This document shows positions 48,165 to 59,291 of a stretch of DNA of 64,000 nt, in pieces (the first letter of the stretch is position 1; every line of letters begins with the position of its first letter). The translations under genes and the position numbers were made by a program. The stretch spans positions 62,001 through 126,000 of the forward strand of contig NZ_JAJQMN010000011.1 in NCBI RefSeq assembly GCF_028994775.1. The letters run 5' to 3'. A model generated the notes under the pieces. The model was not told the DNA's origin and ran no database searches. It was given only the letters and a program-made list of their open reading frames with translations. Source of the DNA: Promicromonospora iranensis. Lineage in GTDB: Bacteria; Actinomycetota; Actinomycetes; Actinomycetales; Cellulomonadaceae.

Positions 48165-49436
48165 TCATGGCCCCAGGAGCGCGAGAGGGACGACGGCGAC
48201 GCCGTCCCGGCGGCGGTAGGCGTACTCGCCGGCGTAGACGACGAGCGCGTCGATCAGGTCGTCTCCGATCCGGTCACGAAGCCAGTGGATGTGCTTGACG
48301 TCGACGTCCTCGACCCGGTCTGCCAGCTTGACCTCGATGGCCAGCACTCGACCGTCGGGCCGCACGACCACCAGGTCCACCTCATGATTGCCGTTCCGTG
48401 TGCGCAGATGGTGGAGGCGGGCCTCCGCGGCCTCGGCGTAGGTATGGATGCTGAGTGCGGCCAGGTGCTCGAACAGTGCGCCGAGGATCGTGCCTTCTGT
48501 GAGCCGGGTACTGCCCTGTTCCGCACGTAGTAGTGCGGGGGCGTCGAGCCCCAGGAGCCGTGCTGCCAGTGCGGGATCGGCAAGCTGGTGCTTTGGCAGC
48601 TGTGCCAGGCGGTCAAGGTGGTTGTGACTCGGGATCCATGGCGGAACGGCGTCGAGCAGCCACAGTGACGAGAGGGCATCGCGGTAGGCGATGGTGGTTT
48701 CCTTCGCCGGCTTGTTCGACAGGCCGGCCGTCGCCGCATCCAGGATCTTCGAGTAGGTGGTCGTCGACGATGTGGCTGCGGCATAGGCGGCAAGCCAGGC
48801 GCGGAGGACCTCCGGCTTCCGCACGGGGTAGCCCTGCTCCGGGAACTCGCGCTGGACGACGTTCTGGAGGTAGGCGTCCAGCTCGACCCGGCGTACTCGT
48901 CCTTCCAGGGAGCGGATCGCAGGGAATCCCGAGGCGACTATCTCTTCGACGTATCCGCCCAGCCGGAAGGTCGTTGTTCCTGCGACGTCCTGGTTCCCGC
49001 CGAGCAGTGCGGCGAGGCTGATGGTCTGGGTCTCGATGTCCCGTTCAGCGAGGCTCAGGGGACGCATGCGCATCGGCACGATCCGTCCTGCGCCGGAGTG
49101 GATCGTGGACCCTCGCGGAGCTGAGCTGCCGGCGAGGATGAAGTGGCCAGGGCCGGATCCCGCGTCAACCGCCCGTCGAACGTCGTCCCAGACCTCAGGC
49201 AGCCGTTGCCACTCGTCGACGAGTACCGGACCGGGGAGGCTCGTCAAGAGGGTCGAATCAGCGGTGATGAGCTCGCGCTGCTGCGGGAGACTGAGATCGA
49301 CGACCGATGCTGCACGCTGCAAGGCGGTTGCTGTCTTGCCGACGCCTTTCGGGCCGTGGATCGACAGCGCCCTGAGGTGCGGCTGAAGTTCGTCGAGAAC
49401 GGCATCGATGATGCGACGCTGGTAGTCCACCATCAT
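48165..49436 (-). CDS. AAA ATPase with DUF4143 domain
   Basis: 423 residues. Walker A HGPKGVGKT 27-35, Walker B-like GPVLVDEWQRL, sensor LAGSSAP, then the C-terminal DUF4143 half with a restriction-enzyme-like EVDLVVVRPDGRVLAIEVKL (E...D...E-x-K nuclease-fold pattern). This family is widespread and scattered; its role is not established, though it resembles mobile or defence-associated ATPases. Isolated next to tRNA-Thr, with three iterons across its promoter. ATG 49436, or 49433, which better fits a leaderless start after TAGACT (49440-49445, minus). Confidence 0.85.
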   Translation of the reverse strand: MMVDYQRRIIDAVLDELQPHLRALSIHGPKGVGKTATALQRAASVVDLSLPQQRELITADSTLLTSLPGPVLVDEWQRLPEVWDDVRRAVDAGSGPGHFILAGSSAPRGSTIHSGAGRIVPMRMRPLSLAERDIETQTISLAALLGGNQDVAGTTTFRLGGYVEEIVASGFPAIRSLEGRVRRVELDAYLQNVVQREFPEQGYPVRKPEVLRAWLAAYAAATSSTTTYSKILDAATAGLSNKPAKETTIAYRDALSSLWLLDAVPPWIPSHNHLDRLAQLPKHQLADPALAARLLGLDAPALLRAEQGSTRLTEGTILGALFEHLAALSIHTYAEAAEARLHHLRTRNGNHEVDLVVVRPDGRVLAIEVKLADRVEDVDVKHIHWLRDRIGDDLIDALVVYAGEYAYRRRDGVAVVPLALLGP

Positions 49437-49441
49437 TCCAG

Positions 49442-49501
49442 TCTACCGTTAGCACGAGTTCTACTCTACCGATAGCACGGTATCTGCTCTACCATGAGCA
49501 C
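49442..49501. repeat. three 23-bp direct repeats (iterons) at the DUF4143 ATPase promoter
   Basis: Cores TCTACCGTTAGCAC (49442), TCTACCGATAGCAC (49465) and TCTACCATGAGCAC (49488) recur at exactly 23-base spacing. The first overlaps the predicted -10 box of the ATPase gene read on the minus strand. Such phasing over a promoter suggests an operator for cooperative binding, perhaps by the ATPase itself or an unlinked factor. Confidence 0.75.
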
Positions 49502-49513
49502 GCTGGGCCGGTG

Positions 49514-50059
49514 TCAGGCGCCAGGACCGGCAATCGCCCGCACCAGGTGCTCCGCGACCGCGCGGCGTTGCGCCTCGGGCAGGTCCCGGTAGGCCAGCGC
49601 CTCGAACATCCACAGCCCGTCGGCGGCGAGCCTGGTGACGAGCCGGGCCATGGACGCGGCGTCGGTCCCGTCGTCGGCTGGGACGGGCGCCCAGCGCTCC
49701 AGGACACCGCTCCACGGCGCGGCCCACGCGGGGTGCGTGGCGGCCTCGAGCATGAGCTGCAGCTCGGCGCGGGTCGCGGACCGGGCGTTCACGCGGATGT
49801 AGGCGGACAGCCGCTCGTCGGCGGTGAGCTCGTCGAGGGGCTTGCCGGCGTCGGCCAGGAGGGAGGCCTCCCACCGGTCGGCGAGATGCTGGTGGATGGC
49901 CGCCAGCAGCTCTTCGCGCGACCGGAAGTGGTACATGATCCCGCCGCGCGTCAGCTCCGCCTCGGCTGCCACGGAGTCGAAGGTGACGGCGGTGACACCC
50001 TCGCGCTGGATGACGCGGACGGCGGCGTCGAGGATGCGGTCGCGGTTGCTCGGTCGCAC
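49514..50059 (-). CDS. TetR family transcriptional regulator
   Basis: 181 residues. The helix-turn-helix reads NRDRILDAAVRVIQREGVTA and VTFDSVAAEAELTRGGIMYHF, then REELLAAIHQHL; the C-terminal ligand domain is of the TetR_C type with LAADGLWMFEALA. GTG 50059 is chosen for GGAGG just upstream and because the open frame beyond lies in the promoter-proximal end of the exporter gene. It lies 37 bases behind the MFS gene on the same strand and likely represses it. Confidence 0.88.
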   Translation of the reverse strand: MRPSNRDRILDAAVRVIQREGVTAVTFDSVAAEAELTRGGIMYHFRSREELLAAIHQHLADRWEASLLADAGKPLDELTADERLSAYIRVNARSATRAELQLMLEAATHPAWAAPWSGVLERWAPVPADDGTDAASMARLVTRLAADGLWMFEALAYRDLPEAQRRAVAEHLVRAIAGPGA

Positions 50060-50096
50060 GGGGCCTCCGTGGGGGCGTGTCTCGATCGGGGTGGTG

Positions 50097-51629
50097 TCAG
50101 TGGCCGGAGCCGTAGGCGGAGGACGCTGACCCGGGACCGTAGGCACGGAGCAGCACGGTCGTGACGATAGCGCCGACCGCGAGGACCCCGGCACACACCA
50201 CCATGACGGCCGAGTAGCTGTTGCCGAACGCGGTGAACGCGGCGTCGAGGACCTCGGGCCCGCTCCCGGGTGCGGTCAGGGCGTCGGTCAGGGACCGGCT
50301 CGCCTCGGCGGGGGCGCCGTCGGGCAGGCGGACGGTCAGCGTGTAGACCGTGGTCAGCAGCGAACCGAGCAGCGCCACCGCCGCGAGGCTGCCGAACTCG
50401 TACGAGACCTCCTCCACGGACGAGGCCATGCCCGCCCGGCGGGCGGGTACGTTCCCGATGATCGCGGTCGAGGCCACGGACATCGCCGCTCCCAGCCCCA
50501 GGCCCGTGACGAACAGGCCGCCGAGGAGCCAGCCCATCCCGTGCTGGACGCCGACGAGGGTCCAGGCCACGCCGACGGCGCCCACACCAAGGCCGCCGCC
50601 GATCAGGACCCGCAGGCCCACGACGTGCAGGAAGGCGCCGCCCAGGATCGACGACGGCAGGGAACCGATCGCGACGGCGGCCACCAGCAGCCCCGACTCG
50701 AGAGGGGTGAAGCCCACCACGAGCTGGAACCGCTGGGTGGTCGCCAGCTGCAGGCCGCCCATCGCGAACATGGCGAACGCCGCGGCCAGCACGCCGGAGG
50801 CGAAGGCCGCGTTGCGAAAGATCGACAGGTCCAGCAGCGGGAACGGCAGACGGCGCTGCCGCCGGACGAAGAACCACCACCCGAGGATGGTCGCGAGGGC
50901 CGCGCTGAGCAGAACGGTTCCGGAGCGGTCGATCTTGACGACCTCCTTGATCAGCACCACGAGCCCGACCAGCGTGATCAGTGCTTGCACCGAGGAGACG
51001 AAGTCCCACCTGGTGCCGGGGTGCGGCTCGTTCTCCGGTGCGACGGCGACCCCGACGATCAGGGCGAGGAGGACCACCGGCACGTTGACCAGGAAGATCG
51101 AGCCCCACGCGAAGTGCTCCAGCAGCGCGCCGCCGACGATCGGTCCGAGCGCACCGCCGACCACCGAGAGACTGCCCCACACGCTGATCGCGATGTTGCG
51201 CTCGCGCTCGTTGACGAAGGCCACCCGGATCAGGGCCAGCGTGGCCGGCATCATCGCCGCGGCGCCGACGGCCAGCAGGCCGCGCGCGGCGATCAGTACC
51301 TCCGGCGTCGGCGCCGTGGCCGCCATCAAGGAGGCGAGCCCGAACACGACCAGGCCGCTCAGGAACATCAGCCGGTGGCCGAACCGGTCACCCAGGGTCC
51401 CGGTGCCCAGCAGGAGACCGGTCATCACCAGCGGGTACGCGTTGATGATCCAGAGGCTCTCGGTCCAGCTCGCGTCGAGCTCACGGGTGAGGGTCGGCAG
51501 CGCCGTGTACAGGATCGAGTTGTCCAGGGTGATCAGCAGCAGGCCGGTGCCGACGGTCACCAGGAGCGTCCAGCGTCGGCGAGGGCTGAGCGGCGTCGTG
51601 CGTGCACCCAGGGTCGGGCTCATCGTCAT
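50097..51629 (-). CDS. MFS drug exporter, DHA2 (EmrB/QacA, 14-TM) family
   Basis: 510 residues with about 14 helices. Motif C-like and DHA2 features include LDNSILYTALPTLTRELDAS, WIINAYPLVMTGLLLGTGTLGDRFGHR (motif A) and ALGPIVGGALLEHFAWGSIFLVNVP. Family members export cationic drugs and antiseptics by proton exchange; substrate here is unknown. ATG 51629; upstream there is an AT-rich stretch (51640-51661) with ACTATCTAGAATGT, an imperfect palindrome around CTAG, a candidate operator for the TetR. Confidence 0.9.
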   Translation of the reverse strand: MTMSPTLGARTTPLSPRRRWTLLVTVGTGLLLITLDNSILYTALPTLTRELDASWTESLWIINAYPLVMTGLLLGTGTLGDRFGHRLMFLSGLVVFGLASLMAATAPTPEVLIAARGLLAVGAAAMMPATLALIRVAFVNERERNIAISVWGSLSVVGGALGPIVGGALLEHFAWGSIFLVNVPVVLLALIVGVAVAPENEPHPGTRWDFVSSVQALITLVGLVVLIKEVVKIDRSGTVLLSAALATILGWWFFVRRQRRLPFPLLDLSIFRNAAFASGVLAAAFAMFAMGGLQLATTQRFQLVVGFTPLESGLLVAAVAIGSLPSSILGGAFLHVVGLRVLIGGGLGVGAVGVAWTLVGVQHGMGWLLGGLFVTGLGLGAAMSVASTAIIGNVPARRAGMASSVEEVSYEFGSLAAVALLGSLLTTVYTLTVRLPDGAPAEASRSLTDALTAPGSGPEVLDAAFTAFGNSYSAVMVVCAGVLAVGAIVTTVLLRAYGPGSASSAYGSGH

Positions 51630-51761
51630 GGCAGCAACTGTACTATCTAGAATGTTAAGTTACCTGCCGAGCGGGGCGACCTGGAACGGCGGAGGCTCTC
51701 CGGTGCGTGCACCGGAGAGCCTCTGAGATTCACCCGCCGAAGTTTACGGCCGGACGTGCGA

Positions 51762-52616
51762 TCACGCGCGCGGCCAGGGCTGCGGCGTCGGCCACTTCGC
51801 GGTCCTTCCGTCGCCGCTGGAGGTACCCGTCAGGCGGCGCTTGACCCACGGCCCGACGTGCTGGCGCATCCAGGCCGCGTTGGCTCGCGCCGTCTCGCGG
51901 AAGGCCGCCGACGGGGCGGCGTCGAGCGGGGCGTCGTAGGCTGCGTCGTCCGGCTCGAGGCCGAGTGCGACCAGTGCCGCGTTCGCCACCCGCTGGTGCC
52001 CCTCGGGGGTGAGATGGATGCGGTCGTCGGACCAGAGGCGGAGGTCGCCCAGCGACCGCATGCCCCACAGGTCCAGGACGTGTGCCCCGTGCCGGTTGGC
52101 GATGGTCCAGAGGTTCGCGTTGAAGGCGCCCACCCGGCCGTTGGTCCAGCTCAGGGCCGCGCCGGCCTTGAACCCGGTGCCCATCAGGACGTCGGCGCCG
52201 GTGGCCCGGAGCGCGACGACGGCGTCCTCCAGCGCGGCAGAGATCGCGTCGATGTCGGCCGAGGCGCGCAGGATGTCGTTGCCGCCCCCCACCAGCGAGA
52301 CGAGGTCCGGCTGGGCCTCGATGGTGACGTCCAGCTGCTCGGCGATGATCGGGCGCAGCTTGCGGCCGCGGATCGCGAGGTTCGCGTACTCGAGCGGCAG
52401 CTGTCCGGCCGCGATGCGGCGGGTCGAGAGCACTGCCGCGAGGTTGTCGGCCCAGCCGCGCTGGATGTCAGGGGCGTCGGGGTACGGGTCCCACAGGCCC
52501 TCCGAGAAGGAGTCGCCCATGGCGATGTACCGCTCCCAGCGGACGGGGGCGGCTGCGGGGAGGTCGGGGGTGTGGCCTTCCGGGTCTGGGGTCGTCGTGG
52601 CGCTCACAGGGCTCAT
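51762..52616 (-). CDS. SGNH/GDSL hydrolase
   Basis: 284 residues. Block [15 protein letters not shown] with catalytic Ser36, block II Gly in [14 protein letters not shown], block [11 protein letters not shown] (Asn), and block [12 protein letters not shown] with Asp/His complete the SGNH catalytic set. No signal peptide is visible, so it is probably cytoplasmic. Substrate unknown (esterase or acyl hydrolase). ATG 52616 chosen; the longer frame to 52946 overlaps ung and lacks family features. Confidence 0.9.
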   Translation of the reverse strand: MSPVSATTTPDPEGHTPDLPAAAPVRWERYIAMGDSFSEGLWDPYPDAPDIQRGWADNLAAVLSTRRIAAGQLPLEYANLAIRGRKLRPIIAEQLDVTIEAQPDLVSLVGGGNDILRASADIDAISAALEDAVVALRATGADVLMGTGFKAGAALSWTNGRVGAFNANLWTIANRHGAHVLDLWGMRSLGDLRLWSDDRIHLTPEGHQRVANAALVALGLEPDDAAYDAPLDAAPSAAFRETARANAAWMRQHVGPWVKRRLTGTSSGDGRTAKWPTPQPWPRA

Positions 52617-52694
52617 TCTCGCGCGTGCTGGGTGGGACTCGCTGGTTCGGACGTGTGACGGGCAGCACAAACTGGCAGTGTCGGAGGGTGCCGG

Positions 52695-52700
52695 TAACCT
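52695..52700 (+). promoter_or_regulatory. -10 box (TAACCT) of ung, leaderless
   Basis: TAACCT is followed by 7 bases and GTG 52708. No ribosome binding site is evident, so a leaderless message is likely and this fixes the start. Confidence 0.5.
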
Positions 52701-52707
52701 CCTGGAC

Positions 52708-53433
52708 GTGGAGACCACCGTGAACCCGACGCCCCCTGTCGACGCTGCCGCCGCCTCGGGCCCGCCTCCGTTGTCGCAGGTCGTCGCACCCGACTGGGCC
52801 GAAGCGCTGGCGGACGTCGAGCCACGCATCCACGCCATGGGCGACTTCCTGCGTTCGGAGGTCGCCGCGGGGCGCACGTACGTTCCCGCGGGGGAGAACG
52901 TGCTCGCCGCGTTCAAGCGGCCGCTCGCGGACGTGCGCGTGCTCATCGTGGGCCAGGACCCCTATCCGACGCCGGGGCACGCCATGGGCCTGTCCTTCTC
53001 CGTCCAGCCGGACGTGCGGCCCGTCCCGCGCTCGCTGGCCAACATCTACAAGGAGCTGCAGGACGACCTCGGTGCCCCGCTCCCGTCGAACGGTGACCTG
53101 CGGCCGTGGGCCGACCAGGGGGTCATGTTGCTCAACAGGACGCTCACCTGCCGACCCGGCTCGTCCGACTCGCACGCGGGCAAGGGCTGGGAGGAGGTCA
53201 CGGAGGCGGCGATCCGCGCGCTGGTGGCCCGGGGCGGTCCGCTCGTGGCGATCCTGTGGGGCGCGAAGGCGCGCAACCTGAAGCCCTGGCTCGGCACGGT
53301 GCCGGTCGTCGAGAGCGCGCACCCCTCGCCGCTGTCGGCCCGCAACGGTTTCTTCGGCTCGAAGCCGTTCTCGCGCGCCAACGCGCTGCTCGAGCAGCAG
53401 GGTGCGCAGCCGGTCGACTGGCGCCTCCCGTAA
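52708..53433 (+). CDS. ung: uracil-DNA glycosylase, family 1
   Basis: 241 residues. Water-activating motif [19 protein letters not shown] with Asp84, [25 protein letters not shown] and the DNA-intercalating HPSPLSA with its catalytic His identify Ung, which removes uracil from DNA in base-excision repair. The family-1 GQDPYH appears as GQDPYP, normal in Actinobacteria. GTG 52708, or 52720. Confidence 0.94.
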   Translation: METTVNPTPPVDAAAASGPPPLSQVVAPDWAEALADVEPRIHAMGDFLRSEVAAGRTYVPAGENVLAAFKRPLADVRVLIVGQDPYPTPGHAMGLSFSVQPDVRPVPRSLANIYKELQDDLGAPLPSNGDLRPWADQGVMLLNRTLTCRPGSSDSHAGKGWEEVTEAAIRALVARGGPLVAILWGAKARNLKPWLGTVPVVESAHPSPLSARNGFFGSKPFSRANALLEQQGAQPVDWRLP

Positions 53434-53500
53434 CGCCGGGGCGCCGGTCTATGGCGTCCGCGAGGCAGGGCCAGCGTGTTGACTGTGTGAAAGGGCAAGG

Positions 53501-53848
53501 GTGAATAACAACCAGGCAATCCGGGCATACGGCGAACCGGTCGGCAAGGTGCTGGTCTCGGACACCGAGAGCCCCGCCGTTGAGCGGACCGAGAGCGGTC
53601 TTTCTGACCGCGATCGGGAGATTCTCGCGTTCGAACGCCGTTGGTGGAAGTACGCGGGCGCCAAAGAGGAGGCGGCACGGGAACTCTTCGATCTGACAGC
53701 CACGCGTTATTACCAGGTGCTGAACGCGCTGATCGACACTCCTGCCGCCCTCGAGCACGACCCGATGCTGGTCAAGCGCCTGCGTAGGGTCCGATCGACC
53801 CGCCAGCGGGCACGCTCTGCACGACGGCTGGCGGATGAGAACCACTGA
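53501..53848 (+). CDS. DUF3263 family protein
   Basis: 115 residues. The conserved core LSDRDREILAFERRWWKYAG, KEEAARELFDLTATRYYQVLN and HDPMLVKRLRRVRSTRQ contains a helix-turn-helix-like segment, so a DNA-binding role is plausible but unproven. The family is restricted to Actinobacteria and usually precedes the LytR_C protein, as here. GTG 53501 with AAGGGCAAGG upstream. Confidence 0.87.
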   Translation: MNNNQAIRAYGEPVGKVLVSDTESPAVERTESGLSDRDREILAFERRWWKYAGAKEEAARELFDLTATRYYQVLNALIDTPAALEHDPMLVKRLRRVRSTRQRARSARRLADENH

Positions 53849-53877
53849 CCGGGCACCGATCCGTCACAACGACCCGC

Positions 53878-53883
53878 TACTCT
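53878..53883 (+). promoter_or_regulatory. -10 box (TACTCT) of the LytR_C gene, leaderless
   Basis: TACTCT ends 7 bases before GTG 53891, giving a start codon at or next to the expected transcription start. Confidence 0.45.
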
Positions 53884-53890
53884 CTCTGCC

Positions 53891-54550
53891 GTGACGAAGA
53901 GTGGCTACCCCTACCCGCCCGACGAGTTCGACGTCGCTGTCCCCGGGGGCGCACCCGTGGGTGTGCACCGTGCGCCGCGTAGCGGTTGGAGCTCGGCCTG
54001 GCCCTTCCTGCTGGTCGCCGTAGTGTGCGCCGCCGTGGCATGGGGCGGCATCACGCTGCTCTCCGGAGGTGACGACCCTGCAGAGGCGCAGGGTGGTGCG
54101 TCGCCGTCGGTCTCCGCGTCGGGGTCCGGTGCGCCGTCCGCCTCGCCCTCAGCTGATCCGTCGGGCCAGCCGTCCGCTGAGCCGTCTGCCAGCCCGAGCG
54201 CTCCGGCGGCGGACTATCCGGGTGATCCGGCCGCGGCTGACATGGCGGCCGCGATCGGCGTCTACAACGACTCGGGGCAAGCTGGCGTCGCCAACACGAT
54301 CGCGACGAACCTGGCCAGTGCCGGATTCACCGGCACGATCAACCCGGGCAACGCCGGGGACGCCAACGCTCCGGCGGTCGACGCGTTCGCCGAGAACATC
54401 GTCCTGTACGGCCCGGGTCGAGCTGACACCGCATCGGCCGTCGCGGAGGCGCTCGGTATTCCTGCCGCGAACATGCAGGAGTCGGCCGAGGTCGGCGCGC
54501 ATCCGACCGAGGCGGTCCAGGTCTTCATCGCGACTCCGCCCGCCGGCTGA
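53891..54550 (+). CDS. LytR C-terminal domain membrane protein
   Basis: 219 residues. A cytoplasmic start (SGYPYPPDEFDV), one helix at about 37-57, a Ser/Pro/Ala-rich spacer (60-110) and an external LytR_C domain beginning IGVYNDSGQAGVANTIATNL, then GFTGTINPGNAG and IVLYGPGRADTASAVAEALG. Related proteins, such as mycobacterial Cei, support envelope integrity; this one lacks a LytR-CpsA-Psr catalytic domain. Confidence 0.83.
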   Translation: MTKSGYPYPPDEFDVAVPGGAPVGVHRAPRSGWSSAWPFLLVAVVCAAVAWGGITLLSGGDDPAEAQGGASPSVSASGSGAPSASPSADPSGQPSAEPSASPSAPAADYPGDPAAADMAAAIGVYNDSGQAGVANTIATNLASAGFTGTINPGNAGDANAPAVDAFAENIVLYGPGRADTASAVAEALGIPAANMQESAEVGAHPTEAVQVFIATPPAG

Positions 54551-54871
54551 TCGAGCCCGGCCGCTGCTCGGGTGTCGTACGGCAGCCGGGCGGCGTCCGG
54601 GAGCGGACGGCAGCGTAGTCGTCGGCTTTAGGTCAACCTCTGGTCGACTCTCGGGCATGGACGGAGTGTGCGTGATATTCCGTCCAGCCTGTACCACTAG
54701 GTGGATATCCGCTTGTCCGCCCGGTGCCTCAAGCCTCTGACCTGCGCGTTCGCCATGCGCTTAATGCCACATACCGGGCATTGAGGCTTCCCTGGTGTGA
54801 GCCGGACCACTACGCTCGAACCACCACGGGTCGACCGAGTGTCCCGTGCAGAGGTACAAGGAGAACTACGC
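54551..54871. other. intergenic region and probable 5' leader of cspA
   Basis: 321 bases without a convincing gene. The last 150 bases probably form the long leader typical of cold-shock genes; it holds small symmetries (GCCTCAA at 54728 with TTGAGGC near 54780; AATGCC with GGCATT around 54764-54783), which could be thermosensitive structure. Inference only. Confidence 0.35.
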
Positions 54872-55075
54872 ATGGCCCAGGGCACCGTCAAGTGGTTCAA
54901 CGCCGAGAAGGGGTATGGCTTTATTACCCCCGACGCCGGCGGCCAGGACCTTTTCGTTCACTACAGTGCGATCCAGACCGACGGCTACCGGACTCTCGAT
55001 GAGGGTCAGCCGGTCGAATACGAGGTGGGGCAGGGGCAGAAGGGTCCGCAGGCGGAGCAGGTTCGTCCAGCCTGA
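54872..55075 (+). CDS. cspA: cold shock protein (CspA family)
   Basis: 67 residues. RNP1 KGYGFITP and RNP2 DLFVHYSAI within [13 protein letters not shown] and [19 protein letters not shown] give the single-stranded nucleic-acid-binding OB fold of an RNA chaperone. ATG 54872 follows AAGGAG by 8 bases. A hairpin terminator follows 12 bases after the stop. Confidence 0.95.
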   Translation: MAQGTVKWFNAEKGYGFITPDAGGQDLFVHYSAIQTDGYRTLDEGQPVEYEVGQGQKGPQAEQVRPA

Positions 55076-55086
55076 CATCGATGGGA

Positions 55087-55113
55087 CGACGGGCGGGAAG
55101 TGCCCGCCCGTCG
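55087..55113 (+). terminator. 11-bp hairpin after cspA
   Basis: CGACGGGCGGG (55087-55097), loop AAGTG, perfect complement (55103-55113). The remaining 270 bases to the next gene are GC-rich and show no gene, RNA or repeat that I can support. Confidence 0.8.
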
Positions 55114-55382
55114 CCCGCCGCCCCCCAGGACTGCCGGGACCCAGACCCCGGCGTCCGATCTGGATGGTCGACGACGACCAGCACCCGCTACACCGTCGGT
55201 CGATGATGCCCGACGCCACCGAGCGGCCGCCCCGTACCGCGGCTGCTCGTCCTGGCAGCCGGCCGCCCCCTCGGCCGGTTCTCGGACATGGGCCGCCCCT
55301 CGGCCGTAGGCCGACACCTCACGCCGTGAAGCAGACGCGCCCGCCGTCGGCCATCAGCCCCTGACCATGATTCGATGGGGGA

Positions 55383-56900
55383 GTGACCCTGCTCGACGCG
55401 GTGGTGGTGGGCTCAGGACCCAACGGCCTGGCGGCCGCGGTCACGCTCGCCCGCGCAGGGCTCGGCGTCCGCGTCCTCGAGGCCCAGCCGACGGTCGGCG
55501 GTGGCGCCCGCACCCTCGCGATTCCCGAGCTCGGCGGCGACATGCTGTTCGACCTCTGTTCCGCCGTGCACCCCATGGCCTGGGCGTCGCCGTTCTTCCG
55601 GGACTTCGATCTTTCTGCGCGCGGTGTCGAGCTCGTCGCGCCCGAGGTCGCCTACGCGCAGCCCTTGGACGGCGATCGCGCCGGGCTCGCCTTCCGTGAC
55701 CTGACGCGGACCGCGGACCGGCTCGGTCCCGACGGCGGCGCCTGGCGCGACCTGCTGGGTCCGCTCGCCGCCGACTGGCGGCAGGTCACGGCGCTGGCCA
55801 TGGGGGACAAGCGGACCGTGCGCGGCATGCTGGAGGGCGTCCGGGGCGCCGGCGGGCACACGGTGACCGCGTCGGGGCTCGCCTCGATGGTCCGGCCCGG
55901 CCTGCGGTTCGCTGCCGCGCTCCTCGAGCAGGGCGGGCCGCGCTGGGACCGCCGGTTCCTTACGGAGGAGGCGAAAGCGCTGCTCACCGGGGTTGCGGCG
56001 CACAACATCACACCGCTCCCCGCGCTCTCCGGTGCCGGCACCGCCCTGCTCCTTGCGGCCCTCGCGCACGCCGACGGCGGCTGGGCGGTCCCCGTCGGGG
56101 GATCCCAGGCCATCACGGATGCCATGGTCAGCGACCTGGAGGCGCACGGCGGGACCGTTGAGGTGGGGCGCCGGGTCGACACCTGGGCCGACCTGCCACC
56201 CGCCCGCGCGGTGCTGTTCGACACCACGCCGAGCACCCTGCTCCGGGTCGCGGGGGACCGGATCCGGTCGGGGCGGCACGCGGCCCTGCGGCGGTTCCGG
56301 CACGGGAACGCGGCGGCCAAGGTCGACTTCGTGCTGGACGGGCCGGTCCCGTGGCGGGTGCCCGACGTCGGACGTGCTGCCACCGTGCACGTCGGCGGGT
56401 CCCGGGCGGAGCTGGTGGCGGCGGAGGACAGCGTCGCGCACGGGCTGCACGCCGACCATCCGGTGGTCCTGGTCAGCGACCCGAGCATCGCCGACCCGAG
56501 CCGGTCGCGCGGTGGCACGCGGCCCCTGTGGACCTATGCGCACGTGCCGGCCGGCTCGACGCAGGACGTGACGGAGTCGGTCACCCGGCAGATCGAGCGG
56601 TTCGCTCCGGGCTTCCGCGACGTCGTCGTTGGCTCGCGGTGCCTACCTGCCGCGCAGATGGAGCGCCACAACCAGAACTACCTGGGCGGCGACATCTCCG
56701 CGGGGGCGGCCACGATGTGGCAGATGGTCGCGCGGCCCACGCTCGCGCCCGACCCCTACCAGGTCGCCGAGGGGCTGTACCTGTGCTCCGCCTCGACCCC
56801 GCCCGGGCCGGGTGTGCACGGGATGGGGGGCTGGCACGCCGCTCGTCGGGCGCTGCTGCGGGAGTTCGACGTCCGCTCGCTCCCGGACCTCCGCCCGTGA
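55383..56900 (+). CDS. FAD-dependent oxidoreductase, phytoene-desaturase (CrtI) superfamily
   Basis: 505 residues. N-terminal dinucleotide motif [20 protein letters not shown] (7-26) with GGGARTL; C-terminal flavin motif [23 protein letters not shown]. This long-chain NAD(P)/FAD-dependent family resembles CrtI and human PYROXD2; no other carotenoid gene is near, so a carotenoid role is not supported. GTG start. Its end abuts the CIRCE-bearing groEL promoter. Confidence 0.85.
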   Translation: MTLLDAVVVGSGPNGLAAAVTLARAGLGVRVLEAQPTVGGGARTLAIPELGGDMLFDLCSAVHPMAWASPFFRDFDLSARGVELVAPEVAYAQPLDGDRAGLAFRDLTRTADRLGPDGGAWRDLLGPLAADWRQVTALAMGDKRTVRGMLEGVRGAGGHTVTASGLASMVRPGLRFAAALLEQGGPRWDRRFLTEEAKALLTGVAAHNITPLPALSGAGTALLLAALAHADGGWAVPVGGSQAITDAMVSDLEAHGGTVEVGRRVDTWADLPPARAVLFDTTPSTLLRVAGDRIRSGRHAALRRFRHGNAAAKVDFVLDGPVPWRVPDVGRAATVHVGGSRAELVAAEDSVAHGLHADHPVVLVSDPSIADPSRSRGGTRPLWTYAHVPAGSTQDVTESVTRQIERFAPGFRDVVVGSRCLPAAQMERHNQNYLGGDISAGAATMWQMVARPTLAPDPYQVAEGLYLCSASTPPGPGVHGMGGWHAARRALLREFDVRSLPDLRP

Positions 56901-56920
56901 CCCACCCGACCCGGACGCGC

Positions 56921-56947
56921 CTTGCACTCTCATGGTCCGAGTGCCAA
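56921..56947. promoter_or_regulatory. CIRCE element, upstream copy
   Basis: CTTGCACTC, 9-base spacer, GAGTGCCAA; matches TTAGCACTC-N9-GAGTGCTAA at most positions. Binding site for HrcA, the heat-shock repressor of groE genes. Confidence 0.85.
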
Positions 56948-56954
56948 TAATGTC

Positions 56955-58725
<1,771 letters not shown>

Positions 58726-58777
58726 GTCCGGCCTGACCCTCTCGGGTCGACCCTCTCGGGTCGACCGGAGTACCTGT

Positions 58778-58827
58778 CCGACGCCGGCCGGTCACCTTCT
58801 CCACGGAGGGTGACCGGCCGGCGTCGG
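58778..58827. terminator. 19-bp perfect hairpin after groEL
   Basis: Arms 58778-58796 and 58809-58827 are perfectly complementary (core GCCGGCCGGTCACC), loop 12 bases. Between convergent groEL and the WXG100 gene, so it acts in both directions. Confidence 0.85.
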
Positions 58828-58843
58828 CCATTTCCAGGCATTG

Positions 58844-59128
58844 CTAGGAGAACATGCGCGTGGCCGCGGCCTCCGCCTCCGCGTACGTGCGGGCCGCGGC
58901 GGCCAGGGCGGCCTGGATCGCGTCCAGGGCGCCCTCCACCTGGGCCTGCGCGCCGCGCCACTGCGCGACGGTGCCACCGAACGCGGCAGCCGCGGGCCCG
59001 TGCCAGCTCGCCTGCAGCGCGTCGAGGTTACGCATGAGCGCCCCCACCTCCGTGCGCACCGTCGCCACCGAACCCGCCACCGCGGCGCCCGCCTGCTCCA
59101 CCTGGTCGCTGTCGACCTCGAACCGCAT
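58844..59128 (-). CDS. WXG100 family (ESAT-6-like) protein
   Basis: 94 residues predicted as two antiparallel helices with the WXG turn at Trp42-His-Gly44 (ASWHGPAAAAF). WXG100 proteins are substrates or partners of type VII secretion. The C-terminus lacks a clear YxxxD/E motif: the nearest is YAEAE near residue 84. ATG 59128 is chosen for GGGAGG eight bases upstream; ATGs at 59134/59137 also exist. No eccC or other ESX gene is near. Confidence 0.82.
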   Translation of the reverse strand: MRFEVDSDQVEQAGAAVAGSVATVRTEVGALMRNLDALQASWHGPAAAAFGGTVAQWRGAQAQVEGALDAIQAALAAAARTYAEAEAAATRMFS

Positions 59129-59291
59129 GGCCATCACCTCCCGCGCGCCGGACCGTCCGGCGCCACCTCACCGACGGTAGGTGGACGCGGTCCGGCGGCG
59201 GAGGGCACCAGCGGGGTGCTGTGCACGGGCACGGCAGAGGCCGGGGTGTGGTCGTGCTCGAACCGCTCCGGTGCCGTACGGAGCGCCTGTC

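Noticed and set aside
48005-49516. Integrated mobile element at tRNA-Thr
   Set aside because: No integrase, no second copy of the tRNA 3' end and no boundary repeat were seen; the DUF4143 gene alone does not define an island.
55114-55382. Possible small gene or RNA between cspA and the oxidoreductase gene
   Set aside because: Short frames only, no start signals, no stable conserved-looking structure beyond the cspA terminator.
55383-56900. Carotenoid desaturase crtI
   Set aside because: Superfamily match only; no crtB, crtE or other carotenoid gene nearby, and the sequence is closer to the general FAD oxidoreductase branch.
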